NCBI GenBank assembly: GCA_015061565.1
Contig: SUWI01000013.1
Span: 1-45,551, forward strand
Reading direction: 5' to 3'
Length of the DNA stretch: 45,551 nt
DNA from: Lentisphaerota bacterium
GTDB taxonomy: Bacteria; Verrucomicrobiota; Lentisphaeria; Victivallales; UBA1829
The notes under the pieces were generated by a model that saw only the letters and a program-made list of their open reading frames with translations, was not told where the DNA came from and searched no databases. Numbering within the stretch: position 1 is the stretch's first letter; each line of letters begins with the position of its first letter. Both the position numbers and the translations under genes were made by a program. Below, one piece after another: positions 17,094-26,041 of this stretch.

Positions 17094-19910
17094 TTATTCC
17101 CTGGTGATCAACACGCTTTCGATTTCGGTTTTGCCGCCGAAGGAATTGAAGTACAGTCCCATCCATTGGTCGGGTTTGATCGTATAGCGCAGCGTATAGT
17201 TCTTTGCCTCGGGCTTCAATTTGATATGCCCGACCTGTTCCGAGCCGTGGAATTTCCGTTTAAGTTTGCCGTTGCTCCAGTCGTCGGTGTAAGCCGATGC
17301 GTAAACCGCCAGCTGTGCATTGCCGGACGCCCGGAAATGGATCTGGATACGGCGCGGCGCCGGGGACTGTCCCAGCGGTCCTTTCCAATCCCAGATCGAC
17401 TGTCCGGCTCTGCCGCCTTTGTGAATGACGAGCACGTTCCGGCCGTCCTTTTTGATCACTTCGGCGTTTTTCAGCGACCATGCTTTCAGTTTTCCGGTCT
17501 TCGGATCGGTTTCGGTGAAATTGCCGTTGGGGAGCAATGCGCGTCCGATCGACATCGTGCGGTAACTGCCCCGTTCATGATTCTTTTCGCCGTCGATGGA
17601 GAAAGCGCCTTTCGGCAATCCGTCTTCGATTTTCCGGGACCGGGCGAAATGCACGTTCCACACCGCGCCGGGTGCGAACAGACATTCCATGTTTTTCACC
17701 GGAACTTTGAGTTCGATCACATAGCGGTCCTTTTCCACTTTCGCAGCCGCGGTGATGCCGAAGTCGATGGACTTGTCGCTGCCCGGCTGCCGCATCGCGG
17801 CGGACACGCCTTTGCTGTTCACCACGAACTGGTAATAGGTGTTGGCGACATTGCGCGGATCAAGGAAGATCTCGATGCCGTCGTCATTCCATATCTCATT
17901 GGCGGATTTCGCTTTCGCCCTCAGTTTTTTCACCGACGGTTCATTTGCGATGATCAGAAAATAGAGATTGTCCTTGTCCGAGAGGATCCCGACCGAGGTT
18001 TTCAGTTCCGGCGGCAGGTCTTTTTTCTCTTTGACATAAGCGGTTTTGAAATCGGAGATCCAGCACGCGCCCGACCATGCCGGATCGGACGGGTCGCTGT
18101 CGATCTTGATTTTCGATTTCGCCGCCGGCGCATTCAGCGTTTTGCCGAGCCTTGCCCGGTAACGGTCGTTCTGCCGGATCCAGAACACTTCCAGATATTT
18201 GCGGTCGCGTGCCAGTCTCCGTTTCAGGACGGGGTCGTCCCCGGCGAGCCGGTCTGCCTGAGCCAGCAGTTTCAGCAGTTCGTCTTTCAATCCTTCCTTC
18301 ATCAGCAGGGTCGGCGTGCGGCTGTCCCCGGTCGGATAGCCGAAACACCCGGACGCATTGTCCCAGGCCGCCCGGCGCAGATCGTTGAACTTCTTCATCG
18401 CCGGATATGCTTTGCCGTAATATTTCGATTCGAAATCGGCAATGACGGCATCCACGTCCAGATCGGGATTCCAGGTCAGACGGCCGGCGACGTCAAAAAA
18501 GAGCCAGCTGTGTCCCAAGCGATGGGCGGAATGATGCGGGTCGTCTTCGATCTTCGGGATCTTCCGGTAGTTCGCATCGGGGAAATGGACCCCTTCCTTC
18601 CAGCCGGAAATGCCCATTTTACGGAACGTTCTGAGGTCGGCGGCGAGCACATGTTCCAGCGGTGTCCAGCTCATCGGCGTGCAGGTGGAATATTCGAACA
18701 GGTGCACCATCGCCGGCTTGAGCGCCATCCAGGATTTCAGCAGCGCCAGCATTTCCACGTTGCGCGGACAGTTCGGATCGTCGATCCGGTGCGCGAAACA
18801 ACGCCCGTGCGAGCAGAAATACAGGTTCATCCGCGGGTCGATCTTCAGATCCTTCGGGAGCGAGCGGTAATTGGCATATGCCCACAGGTCCAGCCGCATG
18901 TCCGGATGTTTCGCATATACCATCGCGGCGATCTTCTGCGCCACCGTGTGGAACCGCCGCGAAACGTCGAACTTGCCTTCCTCGTCCAGCGCCCGGCAGT
19001 TCTCGCATTCGCACCAGTCTTTGACCGAATCCGGCGCGCCGAAACAGTAGGTGATGCGCCGTCCGTATTTGTCATACAGCGAACAGATATAATCCGCCAC
19101 CAGTTTCTGCAATTCCGGGTTGGAAAGACAGTAATGCGTGTTGTGGTGTCCTTTGTTCTGCAGCCGTTTGCCGTTCACCAGCGCGAAATATTCCGGATGT
19201 GTTTTCAGATATTTCTGCGGCGGCGCCGCCAGGTAAAAAGTCAGATGCGAACCTTCGGAAAATATATGATCTGCGATCCGCGCATCGAAGTAGTCCCGCT
19301 GTTTCGGGTCGGACAATCCCCGAATCGAAAATTCCGAGGGGCACTGCAGACGGTTCCGCGCCGCCCAGGTCTTGCTTGCCCGCGCCAGACCCGATGCACC
19401 GCCCTGGGTCGCCTGCCGCCACAGATACACCGGCTCGTCCACCTTGTTCAGGTCGGGCAACACGATGTTTTTGCGGCTCTCGACGTATTCCTCGCCCGGC
19501 ATGAACCAGCGCACGTTCAGATAGTCGCCCAGCAGACCGTATGCACCGTAGAGCGTCCCGACCTGTGTCTTGCCGACGATATACAATTTTCCTCCCTCGG
19601 TTTTCAGCAGATAGCTTTCGTCTTTTTTGCCGTCCAGCGCTTTTTTCAGGTTTCCGGGAATGCCGGGCGTATTGACGGTCGCCAGCACGATGCAGCTGCC
19701 TTTCATTTTTGAGCCGGTCTGGAATTCCGCGCCGGACATCTTTTTCAGATAGGTCTGCAATTCCTCCGCGGCGGTTTTCTCGCCCGGTTTCGCTGCTGCA
19801 TCCAGATAAATCGTCCCCGCCTGTTTGCCGTTCTTAACCAATACTTGGTCCGCAGATAACAGCATTCCGCACAGCAGAAGCCCCGTCAGAGCCGTGTTCT
19901 TGAAATTCAT
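17094..19910 (-). CDS. Secreted DUF4838 protein with CBM9-like domain
   Basis: A 938-residue protein with a signal peptide (MNFKNTALTGLLLCGMLLSA). Residues about 25-150 form the GH67-like N-terminal domain (KTAAEELQTYLKKMSGAEF). The DUF4838 core carries YCLSNPELQKL, a Cys-rich DWCECENCRALD and LFEYSTCTPMSW. About residues 585-765 match a CBM9-like carbohydrate-binding/DOMON fold (NEIWNDDGIEIFLDP, WNVHFARSRK). The last 170 residues look like a jelly-roll CBM (LLPNGNFTETDPKTGKLKAW). It follows a pseudopilin and a LacI gene, the same order as the shorter DUF4838 locus. Extracellular or periplasmic glycan hydrolase is the likely role; the reaction is not established. Confidence 0.86.
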   Translation of the reverse strand: MNFKNTALTGLLLCGMLLSADQVLVKNGKQAGTIYLDAAAKPGEKTAAEELQTYLKKMSGAEFQTGSKMKGSCIVLATVNTPGIPGNLKKALDGKKDESYLLKTEGGKLYIVGKTQVGTLYGAYGLLGDYLNVRWFMPGEEYVESRKNIVLPDLNKVDEPVYLWRQATQGGASGLARASKTWAARNRLQCPSEFSIRGLSDPKQRDYFDARIADHIFSEGSHLTFYLAAPPQKYLKTHPEYFALVNGKRLQNKGHHNTHYCLSNPELQKLVADYICSLYDKYGRRITYCFGAPDSVKDWCECENCRALDEEGKFDVSRRFHTVAQKIAAMVYAKHPDMRLDLWAYANYRSLPKDLKIDPRMNLYFCSHGRCFAHRIDDPNCPRNVEMLALLKSWMALKPAMVHLFEYSTCTPMSWTPLEHVLAADLRTFRKMGISGWKEGVHFPDANYRKIPKIEDDPHHSAHRLGHSWLFFDVAGRLTWNPDLDVDAVIADFESKYYGKAYPAMKKFNDLRRAAWDNASGCFGYPTGDSRTPTLLMKEGLKDELLKLLAQADRLAGDDPVLKRRLARDRKYLEVFWIRQNDRYRARLGKTLNAPAAKSKIKIDSDPSDPAWSGACWISDFKTAYVKEKKDLPPELKTSVGILSDKDNLYFLIIANEPSVKKLRAKAKSANEIWNDDGIEIFLDPRNVANTYYQFVVNSKGVSAAMRQPGSDKSIDFGITAAAKVEKDRYVIELKVPVKNMECLFAPGAVWNVHFARSRKIEDGLPKGAFSIDGEKNHERGSYRTMSIGRALLPNGNFTETDPKTGKLKAWSLKNAEVIKKDGRNVLVIHKGGRAGQSIWDWKGPLGQSPAPRRIQIHFRASGNAQLAVYASAYTDDWSNGKLKRKFHGSEQVGHIKLKPEAKNYTLRYTIKPDQWMGLYFNSFGGKTEIESVLITRE

Positions 19911-19961
19911 ATCATATTCTCCTCATTTCCGTTTTTCAATTTGGCAAGATCCAGCAAGCGT

Positions 19962-20663
19962 TCAAAACAATCCGTAAGCTGCATAACAGGCTTTGTAATA
20001 AGGATGTGCGGTGGAAATCCTGGTGTGCGTGCTCGCGGCATGACCGTCGAGGAAAGCATTGTTGCAATTGTTGCTGTGTCGGTAAGCGTATCCGCTGATC
20101 AGAGAATTGGCGTTGGAGAAGTTCCAATAATAATATTTATTACCGCTGTCCGCAAGGAACGGCACAGCGCTCGGCGGGTAAGTTTGCCCGCTGAATCGGC
20201 GTACGGGTCCTCCCACGATCTGAATCTTGTTGCCGCGAATCCTGAAAAATCCAGTGGCAGAGAGGCTGCAGATCCGAATATAATTGAATGAAAGAGAGGA
20301 TGTTCCCAAAGATGAGTGGATAGGGACGCACCCCGGAGCGGCGGGACACGAAGCGACCTTGGATTTCACATACTTGACATTGTTGGTAAGGTAAGCATCC
20401 AGCTTGGCAGCCCAAATTCCGTAACTGTAGGGATGCTTCGTCAGTTTTTCCGGATCATCTGCCGGCGGCCAGTAATCGTTGTGGTCCTGGTTGTAAAAGT
20501 GGAGTAAGAATGCCGTGCTTTTCATATTGTTCAGACAGGAAATCTGCTGTGCCTTTTGCCGTGCCTTGTTCAACGCCGGCAGAAGCATTGCCGCCAGAAT
20601 GGCGATGATCGCAATAACGACCAGCAGTTCGATCAGGGTGAATGGTTGAAGCCGTTTTCTCAT
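19962..20663 (-). CDS. Type II-type pseudopilin with H-X9-DG motif
   Basis: A 233-residue pseudopilin. The leader is only 7 residues (MRKRLQP) before [19 protein letters not shown], so residue -1 is Pro, which would normally block prepilin peptidase. The H-X9-DG signature is H196, D206-G207, and the Cys pair is ISC and SCP. Its ATG overlaps the stop of the upstream LacI gene (ATGA), and its ribosome-binding site GGAGG lies inside that gene's last codons, so the two are translationally coupled. The secreted DUF4838 protein follows 51 bases later. Confidence 0.86.
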   Translation of the reverse strand: MRKRLQPFTLIELLVVIAIIAILAAMLLPALNKARQKAQQISCLNNMKSTAFLLHFYNQDHNDYWPPADDPEKLTKHPYSYGIWAAKLDAYLTNNVKYVKSKVASCPAAPGCVPIHSSLGTSSLSFNYIRICSLSATGFFRIRGNKIQIVGGPVRRFSGQTYPPSAVPFLADSGNKYYYWNFSNANSLISGYAYRHSNNCNNAFLDGHAASTHTRISTAHPYYKACYAAYGLF

Positions 20664-21691
20664 TTTTTACCTCCATGTTTTATATTATAAACGGATTGAC
20701 GTTCAACTAAAACTGAATGGGTATGATACACGTTGAATTCATCGGGGTGGATATCGATGGGGTCTTTCATGAGGAGCCGCACGAGAAGTTTTCCGGTTTC
20801 CTGCAGGGATTCGCGCATGGTGGTCAACGGATAAGGCAGCTGCCAGGCAATGTCGGTGTCGCCGATGCCGATCACCGAAATATCTTTCGGAAAATCCATG
20901 CCGCTGCGGATTGCATAGGACTGGACTTTCGCAGCGATGCCATCGGAGAGCGCGACAAAAGCGGTCGGACGCTGTTTAGCCGGAAGGGCGAAGATTTCTT
21001 CAAGGGAACGGCGGATGTCTTCGGAACAGCGGATCCAGCGGGGATCGGTTTTCAGTCCGCATTCGGCCATGCCTTTCAGATAACCGGCATGGCGGTCCTC
21101 CTGATAACAGTGGCTGTGAGGCACGCAGAGCAGACCGATCCGGGAATGTCCGTGCGCGGCCAGATACCGGACCATGTTCGAGGCGGTTTCGACGTTGTCG
21201 GCATTGACGGCGGGGAATCTGCCGATGCCGCGTTCGAAGGCATAGACCAGATCGAGGGAATATTTTTCGGCCAGTTCGGCTGCGCGCTCACGCTGGCGGT
21301 CGTTGACGCTCATCATAATGACTTTCGATATCCGGTTTTCAACGATCTGCTGAAAGGAATCATCGAGTTTGTCTTCGGAAAAGATCTTGACGCTCCAGCG
21401 GCGTTCTGAAGCTTCGAACATGATGCCGGTCATGACCTGGCTGAACGGTGCGATGGTCTGATATTTGCTGTAACTCAGGACGACGGCGATGGTATTGACC
21501 TGACCGGTGCGGACGGCGCTGGCGAGCTGGTTCTGGACATACCCCAGCCGGGCGGCGGCATCGAGGATCCGCTGGCGGGTCTTCGCATTCATGTCACGGC
21601 TGCGGGGATGGTCGCGCAGCACCCACGAAACGCAGCAGGAGGATACTCCCGCCGCTTCGGCAATGTCGCAGATCGTCACTCTTTTATTCAT
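20660..21691 (-). CDS. LacI-family transcriptional regulator
   Basis: A 343-residue regulator: N-terminal LacI helix-turn-helix ([20 protein letters not shown]), then a periplasmic-binding-protein-like sensor domain (INTIAVV-type start at about residue 65). It is the first gene of an operon with the pseudopilin and DUF4838 protein, so it would control its own synthesis with that of its targets. A perfect 14-bp CG-centred palindrome at 21718-21731, 26 bases upstream of its ATG, is the expected operator. A WbsX/GH99-like gene diverges from it across a 374-bp gap and may share control. Confidence 0.9.
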   Translation of the reverse strand: MNKRVTICDIAEAAGVSSCCVSWVLRDHPRSRDMNAKTRQRILDAAARLGYVQNQLASAVRTGQVNTIAVVLSYSKYQTIAPFSQVMTGIMFEASERRWSVKIFSEDKLDDSFQQIVENRISKVIMMSVNDRQRERAAELAEKYSLDLVYAFERGIGRFPAVNADNVETASNMVRYLAAHGHSRIGLLCVPHSHCYQEDRHAGYLKGMAECGLKTDPRWIRCSEDIRRSLEEIFALPAKQRPTAFVALSDGIAAKVQSYAIRSGMDFPKDISVIGIGDTDIAWQLPYPLTTMRESLQETGKLLVRLLMKDPIDIHPDEFNVYHTHSVLVERQSVYNIKHGGKK

Positions 21692-21717
21692 GGAAAATCC
21701 AAAAATTTCAAATTTAT

Positions 21718-21731
21718 TCTAAACGTTTAGA
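21718..21731. promoter_or_regulatory. Perfect 14-bp palindrome, likely LacI-family operator
   Basis: TCTAAACGTTTAGA is fully self-complementary with a central CG, the form typical of LacI-family operators. It overlaps the expected transcription start of the LacI gene, a position suited to autorepression. Confidence 0.7.
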
Positions 21732-21810
21732 TAGTATTAATTTATACTCAAGTCGATAAAAGTCAAGCGGGGCTTGGAAAAAAGAGGAAAATTTTATTGC
21801 CGGGGTATGG

Positions 21811-21860
21811 CGCCGAGGCAGGGCAGGTGCCTGACGGCGCGCGGGAGCTGCGGATCCCGC
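21811..21860. repeat. Two adjacent GC-rich inverted repeats
   Basis: CGCCGAGGCA (21811-21820) pairs with TGCCT and CGGCG (21828-21838), with a 2-base bulge. GCGGGA (21841-21846) pairs with TCCCGC (21855-21860). Both lie between divergent genes, where terminators are not expected, so a mobile palindromic repeat or a regulatory structure is more likely. Confidence 0.55.
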
Positions 21861-21870
21861 GAACTTAACA

Positions 21871-21900
21871 GGACGTATAGGACTTATAGGACCTATAGGA
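21871..21900. repeat. 9-bp tandem repeat GGACNTATA, three copies
   Basis: GGACGTATA, GGACTTATA and GGACCTATA follow one another and a partial GGA ends the array. Only the fifth base varies. TATAGG-A-CCTATA inside it is itself a dyad. It abuts the GC-rich hairpins and could belong to the same dispersed element. Confidence 0.7.
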
Positions 21901-21938
21901 AAAGCGCGTGAACCGATGTGATGGCCCGAGATCCCATG

Positions 21939-21987
21939 CTGACACTAATGGTGTCAGTGCCTTCTTTTGAAAAATCCGGGATTTTTC
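21939..21987. promoter_or_regulatory. Two inverted repeats before the GH99-like gene
   Basis: CTGACAC and GTGTCAG (21939-21957) pair perfectly over TAATG and are followed by a T-rich stretch. GAAAAATCC and GGATTTTTC (21969-21987) pair with 9-base arms around one base. Either could end read-through transcription or bind a regulator upstream of the TATATT box at 22021. Confidence 0.5.
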
Positions 21988-22065
21988 GGAAAAACTTCTT
22001 TCATTTGTTTTCGGGAATGTTATATTACCGCAAATCCAGTCTGAGCAACAAAAGGAGAAACGGTC

Positions 22066-23211
22066 ATGGCATTGGATATCGGCTGCTATTATTTTCCGAA
22101 TTATCACACGGGCGATCCGCGGAACGAAAACGTGCACGGACCGGGGTGGAATGAATGGGAACTGGTGAAGAGTGCGACGCCGCGTTTTCCGGGACATCAT
22201 CAGCCGAATCTGCCGCTGCGCGGTTTTCTGGATGAACGGTTGCCGGAAGTCATGACCGAAAACATCAATCTGGCCTCGTCGCATGGGATCAACACCTTCA
22301 TTTTCGACTGGTATTACTACAATGACGGACCGTTCCTCAACCGGGCGCTGGAAGAAGGTTTTTTCGGAGCGGACAATGCCGGGAAACTGAAGTTCTGCAC
22401 GATGTGGGCGAATCATGACTGGGTGGACATCCATCCGTGCACTCGTTTTGGCGGCCGCACACTGCTGTATCCGGGAAAAGTCACGCGCGAAACCTTCGAG
22501 AAAATCGCGCGGATCCACGTGGAAAACTATTTTTCGAGGCCGGATTACTACACGATCGACGGCAAGCCGTATTTCTCCTTTTACGAGCTGAACAAGCTGC
22601 TGGCGAGTTTCGGTTCGGCGGCGGAAACGAAGCGGGCGCTGGAAGATTTCCGCAGTGCGTGCAAAAGCGCGGGACTGCCGGGTCTGCATCTGAACTGTGT
22701 GGTCTGGACCAAGGCGATCCTGCCCGGCGAAAGCAAGCCGCGCAACCTGCCCGAACTGCTGGCCGAACTCGGATTCGACAGCATCACCAGCTATGTCTGG
22801 AAGCATCACGTGGGATTTTCGAAGAACGAGACGCCGTTCGATGAGATTCTGGCCGGATATCTGCAGTATTGGGACTCGGTGCTGAAAGAATATCAGATCG
22901 AGTATTTCCCGAACGTTTCGATGGGCTGGGATTCCTCGCCGCGCACGGTTCAGACCGAAATCTGGGGTCCTGAATGGGATCTGGGCTATCCCTTCACGCG
23001 CATCATCACCGGGAATACGCCCGAACGGTTCGAAAACGCCATGCGGATCGTGGCGGAAAAACTGATGAAACTGCCGCAGAAACACAAGATCATGAACATC
23101 AACAGCTGGAACGAGTGGACCGAAGGCAGTTATCTGGAACCCGATCTGCGTTACGGTTTCGGTTATCTGGACGCGGTCAAAAAAGTCGCCGAGTCCGTCG
23201 GCCGCGGCTGA
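22066..23211 (+). CDS. WbsX/GH99-like glycoside hydrolase-type protein
   Basis: A 381-residue protein of the WbsX/GH99-like group. It starts IGCYYFPNYHTGDPRNENV, continues with GPGWNEWELVKSATPRFPGH and IFDWYYYNDGPFL, and ends with the family block NINSWNEWTEGSYLEPD, whose acidic residues are candidate catalytic groups. No signal peptide, so probably cytoplasmic. GH99 enzymes are endo-mannosidases, but WbsX-like proteins have also been annotated as glycosyltransferases, so the reaction is uncertain. AAAGGAGAAA is a strong ribosome-binding site. Its stop lies 4 bases from that of a convergent LacI gene. Confidence 0.85.
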   Translation: MALDIGCYYFPNYHTGDPRNENVHGPGWNEWELVKSATPRFPGHHQPNLPLRGFLDERLPEVMTENINLASSHGINTFIFDWYYYNDGPFLNRALEEGFFGADNAGKLKFCTMWANHDWVDIHPCTRFGGRTLLYPGKVTRETFEKIARIHVENYFSRPDYYTIDGKPYFSFYELNKLLASFGSAAETKRALEDFRSACKSAGLPGLHLNCVVWTKAILPGESKPRNLPELLAELGFDSITSYVWKHHVGFSKNETPFDEILAGYLQYWDSVLKEYQIEYFPNVSMGWDSSPRTVQTEIWGPEWDLGYPFTRIITGNTPERFENAMRIVAEKLMKLPQKHKIMNINSWNEWTEGSYLEPDLRYGFGYLDAVKKVAESVGRG

Positions 23212-23215
23212 GTTT

Positions 23216-24160
23216 TCAGGCGCTGTCCCGCGGGATCAGCGAATACGGCAGCACTGTTTCGGCGGGGACTTTTTCGCCCCGGATCAGACTTTTCAGATGC
23301 CGGATCGTGATCTGCGCCATCTGCCGGTAGTCCGGTGAAATGGTGGTCTGCGCGGGTATGCAGTAACGCGAAATCCGCTGGCGTTCGGAACTGATCAGAC
23401 GGATATCCGCGGGAATCTTCTTGCCGTAGAGGGAAAGGCAATAGGCCGCGATGCCGCCGAAATTGCCGCCGCCGCCACAGAAAACGCCGTCGATCCCGCT
23501 CTGGAGCAGTTTGCCCATCTCTTCGAAAAAGATTTCGGAAGAACAGATTTTCACCAGGGAATCGTCGGCCGGCAGCTGGAATTTCCGCAGTGCGCGCAGG
23601 AAACCTTTTCTGCGGACGTCCACATTGCCCTGTCCGGCCGCGCCGTGGAGGAGGGCTCCGACCTTGCGGCAGCCGCATTCGGCGAGGCGGGCGACCGCAG
23701 TCTCCATGCCCTGTTTTTCGTCTGAATGGACATAAACGACACCAGCTATTTTTTTTGTCGGGATCTTGTCGATGATGACCAGCGGGAGGGAAAACCCCTC
23801 ATCCCATTCCGGCGGCGGGTCGATGCCGATCCCGATCGCTCCGCAGAAGGAGATCTCGCCGAGCCGTTCGAGGTTGTCGTGCGGCAGGACTTCGATCCGG
23901 AAATTGTTCTGCGCCAGTTCGCGGATCAGTTCGGACGTGACCATCTCGACGAATTCCGCCGCCGGATAGATCTGTTCGTACGGACGGATGATCACGATGT
24001 TTTTCGGTTTGGCAGAAAGACGCGGATGGTAATTATGTTTCCGCGCCACGGCCAGCACGTGTTCCCGGACTTCCTCCCGGATGTTCGGATGATGGCTGAA
24101 CACCCTCGAAACGGTCGCGGTCGATACGCCTGCCAATGCCGCTATTTCCTGAATTTTCAT
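23216..24160 (-). CDS. LacI-family transcriptional regulator
   Basis: A 314-residue regulator with an N-terminal helix-turn-helix (IQEIAALAGVSTATVSRVFS) and a binding-protein-like effector domain. The linker after the DNA-binding part (YHPRLSAKPKNIVII) lacks the usual N-x-x-A-R-S-L hinge, a variant seen in some LacI relatives, so DNA contact may differ. It is transcribed from TTGATT-17-TATATT at 24194-24222 and converges on the GH99-like gene. Candidate targets are that gene or the neighbouring clusters; no matching operator was found close by except the weak AGTTT-A-AAACT dyad at 24161-24171. Confidence 0.88.
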   Translation of the reverse strand: MKIQEIAALAGVSTATVSRVFSHHPNIREEVREHVLAVARKHNYHPRLSAKPKNIVIIRPYEQIYPAAEFVEMVTSELIRELAQNNFRIEVLPHDNLERLGEISFCGAIGIGIDPPPEWDEGFSLPLVIIDKIPTKKIAGVVYVHSDEKQGMETAVARLAECGCRKVGALLHGAAGQGNVDVRRKGFLRALRKFQLPADDSLVKICSSEIFFEEMGKLLQSGIDGVFCGGGGNFGGIAAYCLSLYGKKIPADIRLISSERQRISRYCIPAQTTISPDYRQMAQITIRHLKSLIRGEKVPAETVLPYSLIPRDSA

Positions 24161-24193
24161 AGTTTAAAACTCCGACAGTTCTGATTCATTTGC

Positions 24194-24222
24194 AATATAA
24201 CCGCAAAAACGCTGAAAATCAA
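24194..24222 (-). promoter_or_regulatory. Promoter of the second LacI gene
   Basis: On the minus strand TTGATT (24222-24217) and TATATT (24199-24194) are 17 bases apart, 34 bases upstream of the ATG at 24160. Confidence 0.7.
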
Positions 24223-24259
24223 GCAGAAACGGCAGGGACTTTGGCGGACCGGAGCGGTT

Positions 24260-25129
24260 TTACCGATAACGGGATGGCGCGATGCCGAAATATTTTTTGA
24301 ATTGGCGGGAATAATAATTGGCGCTGGAAAAACCGCAGGATGCGGCGATCTCACCCAGGGAACCGCCCGATCCGCCCAGCAGATTGACCGAATGTTCGAG
24401 CCGGAGTTTGAGCAGATATTCCATCGGCGGGACGCCGGTCAGTTTGCGGAATTCCTGCCGGAAAGCGGAAACCGACATATTGACCGAGCGGGCCATTTTT
24501 CCGAGATTCCACGGGCGGTGGTATTCGCGGGCCAGGACGGTCATCAGCTGGGAAAGCTGACCGATATGCGCCAGCTGTTTGGGCGGGCCCGACCAGCGGC
24601 AATGCCGGGCGAGCAGCAGCATCACATGGATGAATTCGCTCAGGAGCAGGGTCTTGACGCCCGGTTCCGTGCTCCGGTTCAGTTCATCCATGGCATCCAG
24701 CAGCTGGAAGATTTCCGGGATGTGTTTTTCTTCGATCCGGATCCCGTCCGAGGGCGAACGTGCTGCTTCGGATGCTTTCATATTGAAAATCAGCTGAAAA
24801 CCGTCCAGACTGGTCAGATCGCTCAGAAAATAGCGGATGAATTTGCGGTTGAACAGCAGATTGTAGATCAGCAGATCGTGGTATTCGACATATTGATGCG
24901 GGCTGTTGGGCGGGATGAGAAACACATTGCCCGCGGAGATCGCCGCATCGCGGCCGCCGCTCCGGTGGATGCCGGTGCCGTCCAGCACGATCACCAGTTC
25001 ATAAAAATCCTTGTGCAGATGTTCCGCCGGGGTGTCCTCGCTGGATGAATGAAGCTGTTTCAGGCAGACCAGGCCGAAATCCTCCCAGGTCAGATACATC
25101 CATAACGATTTGCCCGTTTTCTTCACCAT
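24260..25129 (-). CDS. AraC-family transcriptional regulator
   Basis: A 289-residue AraC regulator with a cupin-like N-terminal sensor (HLHKDFYELVIVLDGTGIHR, NVFLIPPNSPHQYVEYHD) and a C-terminal double helix-turn-helix (NLGKMARSVNMSVSAFRQEF; LGEIAASCGFSSANYYSRQF), ending IAPSRYR. It is divergent from the pseudopilin operon starting at 25295, with a perfect TTGACA-16-TATATT promoter of its own, and is the natural regulator of that operon. The inducer is unknown. Confidence 0.9.
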   Translation of the reverse strand: MVKKTGKSLWMYLTWEDFGLVCLKQLHSSSEDTPAEHLHKDFYELVIVLDGTGIHRSGGRDAAISAGNVFLIPPNSPHQYVEYHDLLIYNLLFNRKFIRYFLSDLTSLDGFQLIFNMKASEAARSPSDGIRIEEKHIPEIFQLLDAMDELNRSTEPGVKTLLLSEFIHVMLLLARHCRWSGPPKQLAHIGQLSQLMTVLAREYHRPWNLGKMARSVNMSVSAFRQEFRKLTGVPPMEYLLKLRLEHSVNLLGGSGGSLGEIAASCGFSSANYYSRQFKKYFGIAPSRYR

Positions 25130-25152
25130 TCCGTTCCTCCTGATCGGTTCTC

Positions 25153-25180
25153 AATATACCCCTTTTTTTCAAAATGTCAA
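25153..25180 (-). promoter_or_regulatory. Promoter of the AraC gene
   Basis: On the minus strand a consensus TTGACA (25180-25175) and TATATT (25158-25153) are 16 bases apart, about 24 bases before the ATG. Confidence 0.75.
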
Positions 25181-25209
25181 ATAGTGCTTGTTTTTTGACA
25201 AAAAATTCA

Positions 25210-25237
25210 TGGACGATTTCAGTTGTTATGCTATATT
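25210..25237 (+). promoter_or_regulatory. Candidate promoter of the pseudopilin operon
   Basis: TGGACG (25210-25215) and TATATT (25232-25237) are 16 bases apart. The -35 box matches consensus at 4 of 6 positions, which suits a promoter needing an activator such as the divergent AraC protein. Confidence 0.55.
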
Positions 25238-25294
25238 GTTTCCTGAAAACGCCAAAAAATCAATGTCAATAATAACCAAAACGGGAGAAAACAG

Positions 25295-26029
25295 ATGATG
25301 AAAAGCGCAGTCAGACAGGAAAACGGACCTCGGCGGAAACGGCATTTTACTTTGATAGAGCTCCTGGTGGTGATTGCGATCATAGCGATCTTGGCGGGCA
25401 TGCTGTTGCCCGCGCTGAATTCGGCACGGGAAAAAGCCCGCGCCATCAGCTGCATGGGCAATTTGAAATCGCTGGGATACACGGTCAATCTCTACCTTGA
25501 TGCCAATGTCGGCACTTTCATGCTCCACAATCCGGATAAGTCAAAAGGCTATAAATCATTTGGAGACAATGGAACGTGGATGCATCTGCTGAATCCGCAT
25601 ACCAAAATCATCGGGACCAGTCAGGGTATCGGAATCTGCCTGCCGATAATGCACTGTCCCACGGACCAGATGTTCAATATTTCCTGGCTATTAACAAAAT
25701 CATCTGATAACGGCAAGAACAACGCAAGTTATGGAGAAAATATGTACCTCCCCGGCAAAAAGATTCAAAGAATCACAAAACCCTCATCGAACCTGGTGCT
25801 TGCCGATTCACTTCATCGAAGAGAATCAGGAAAAGTCGACATAGCGATCAGAGCAACGGAAGCATCCGGCACCGCATCCTGGGCCATCTATGAAAACGAC
25901 ATGGCCAGACGGCACAGCAACGGCGCCAATGTGCTGTGGGCGGATGGTCATGCTTCATTTATTGACAGTGCAATGTTTTATGTAGTCAATAACAACAATC
26001 GGACAAAATACTGGAACACGTTCAAATAA
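25295..26029 (+). CDS. Type II-type pseudopilin with H-X9-DG motif
   Basis: A 244-residue pseudopilin. A basic 17-residue leader (ending PRRKRH) precedes [19 protein letters not shown] at residue 18; residue -1 is His rather than Gly. The H-X9-DG motif is H207, D217-G218 and the Cys pair is ISC and HCP. GGGAGA precedes the first of two adjacent ATG codons. The next gene, 12 bases downstream, encodes the 1143-residue secreted protein, so the two are co-transcribed. Confidence 0.88.
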   Translation: MMKSAVRQENGPRRKRHFTLIELLVVIAIIAILAGMLLPALNSAREKARAISCMGNLKSLGYTVNLYLDANVGTFMLHNPDKSKGYKSFGDNGTWMHLLNPHTKIIGTSQGIGICLPIMHCPTDQMFNISWLLTKSSDNGKNNASYGENMYLPGKKIQRITKPSSNLVLADSLHRRESGKVDIAIRATEASGTASWAIYENDMARRHSNGANVLWADGHASFIDSAMFYVVNNNNRTKYWNTFK

Positions 26030-26041
26030 GGAGCTTTTGCC

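Larger units (their letters stand above)
21692..22065. promoter_or_regulatory. Dyad-rich divergent intergenic region
   Basis: This 374-bp gap holds the LacI operator and promoter (minus strand: TTGACT 21766-21761, 16 bases, TAAATT 21744-21739), then a block of inverted repeats at 21811-21838, 21841-21860, 21939-21957 and 21969-21987, and a 9-bp tandem repeat at 21871-21900. The GH99-like gene has TATATT at 22021-22026 with a weak -35 box, and AAAGGAGAAA as ribosome-binding site. No coding region is visible. Confidence 0.6.

Noticed and set aside
17166-19712. An 848-codon open frame antisense to the long DUF4838 gene
   Set aside because: The sense strand has clear DUF4838 and CBM9-like motifs, and the antisense protein has no recognisable domain and no ribosome-binding site.
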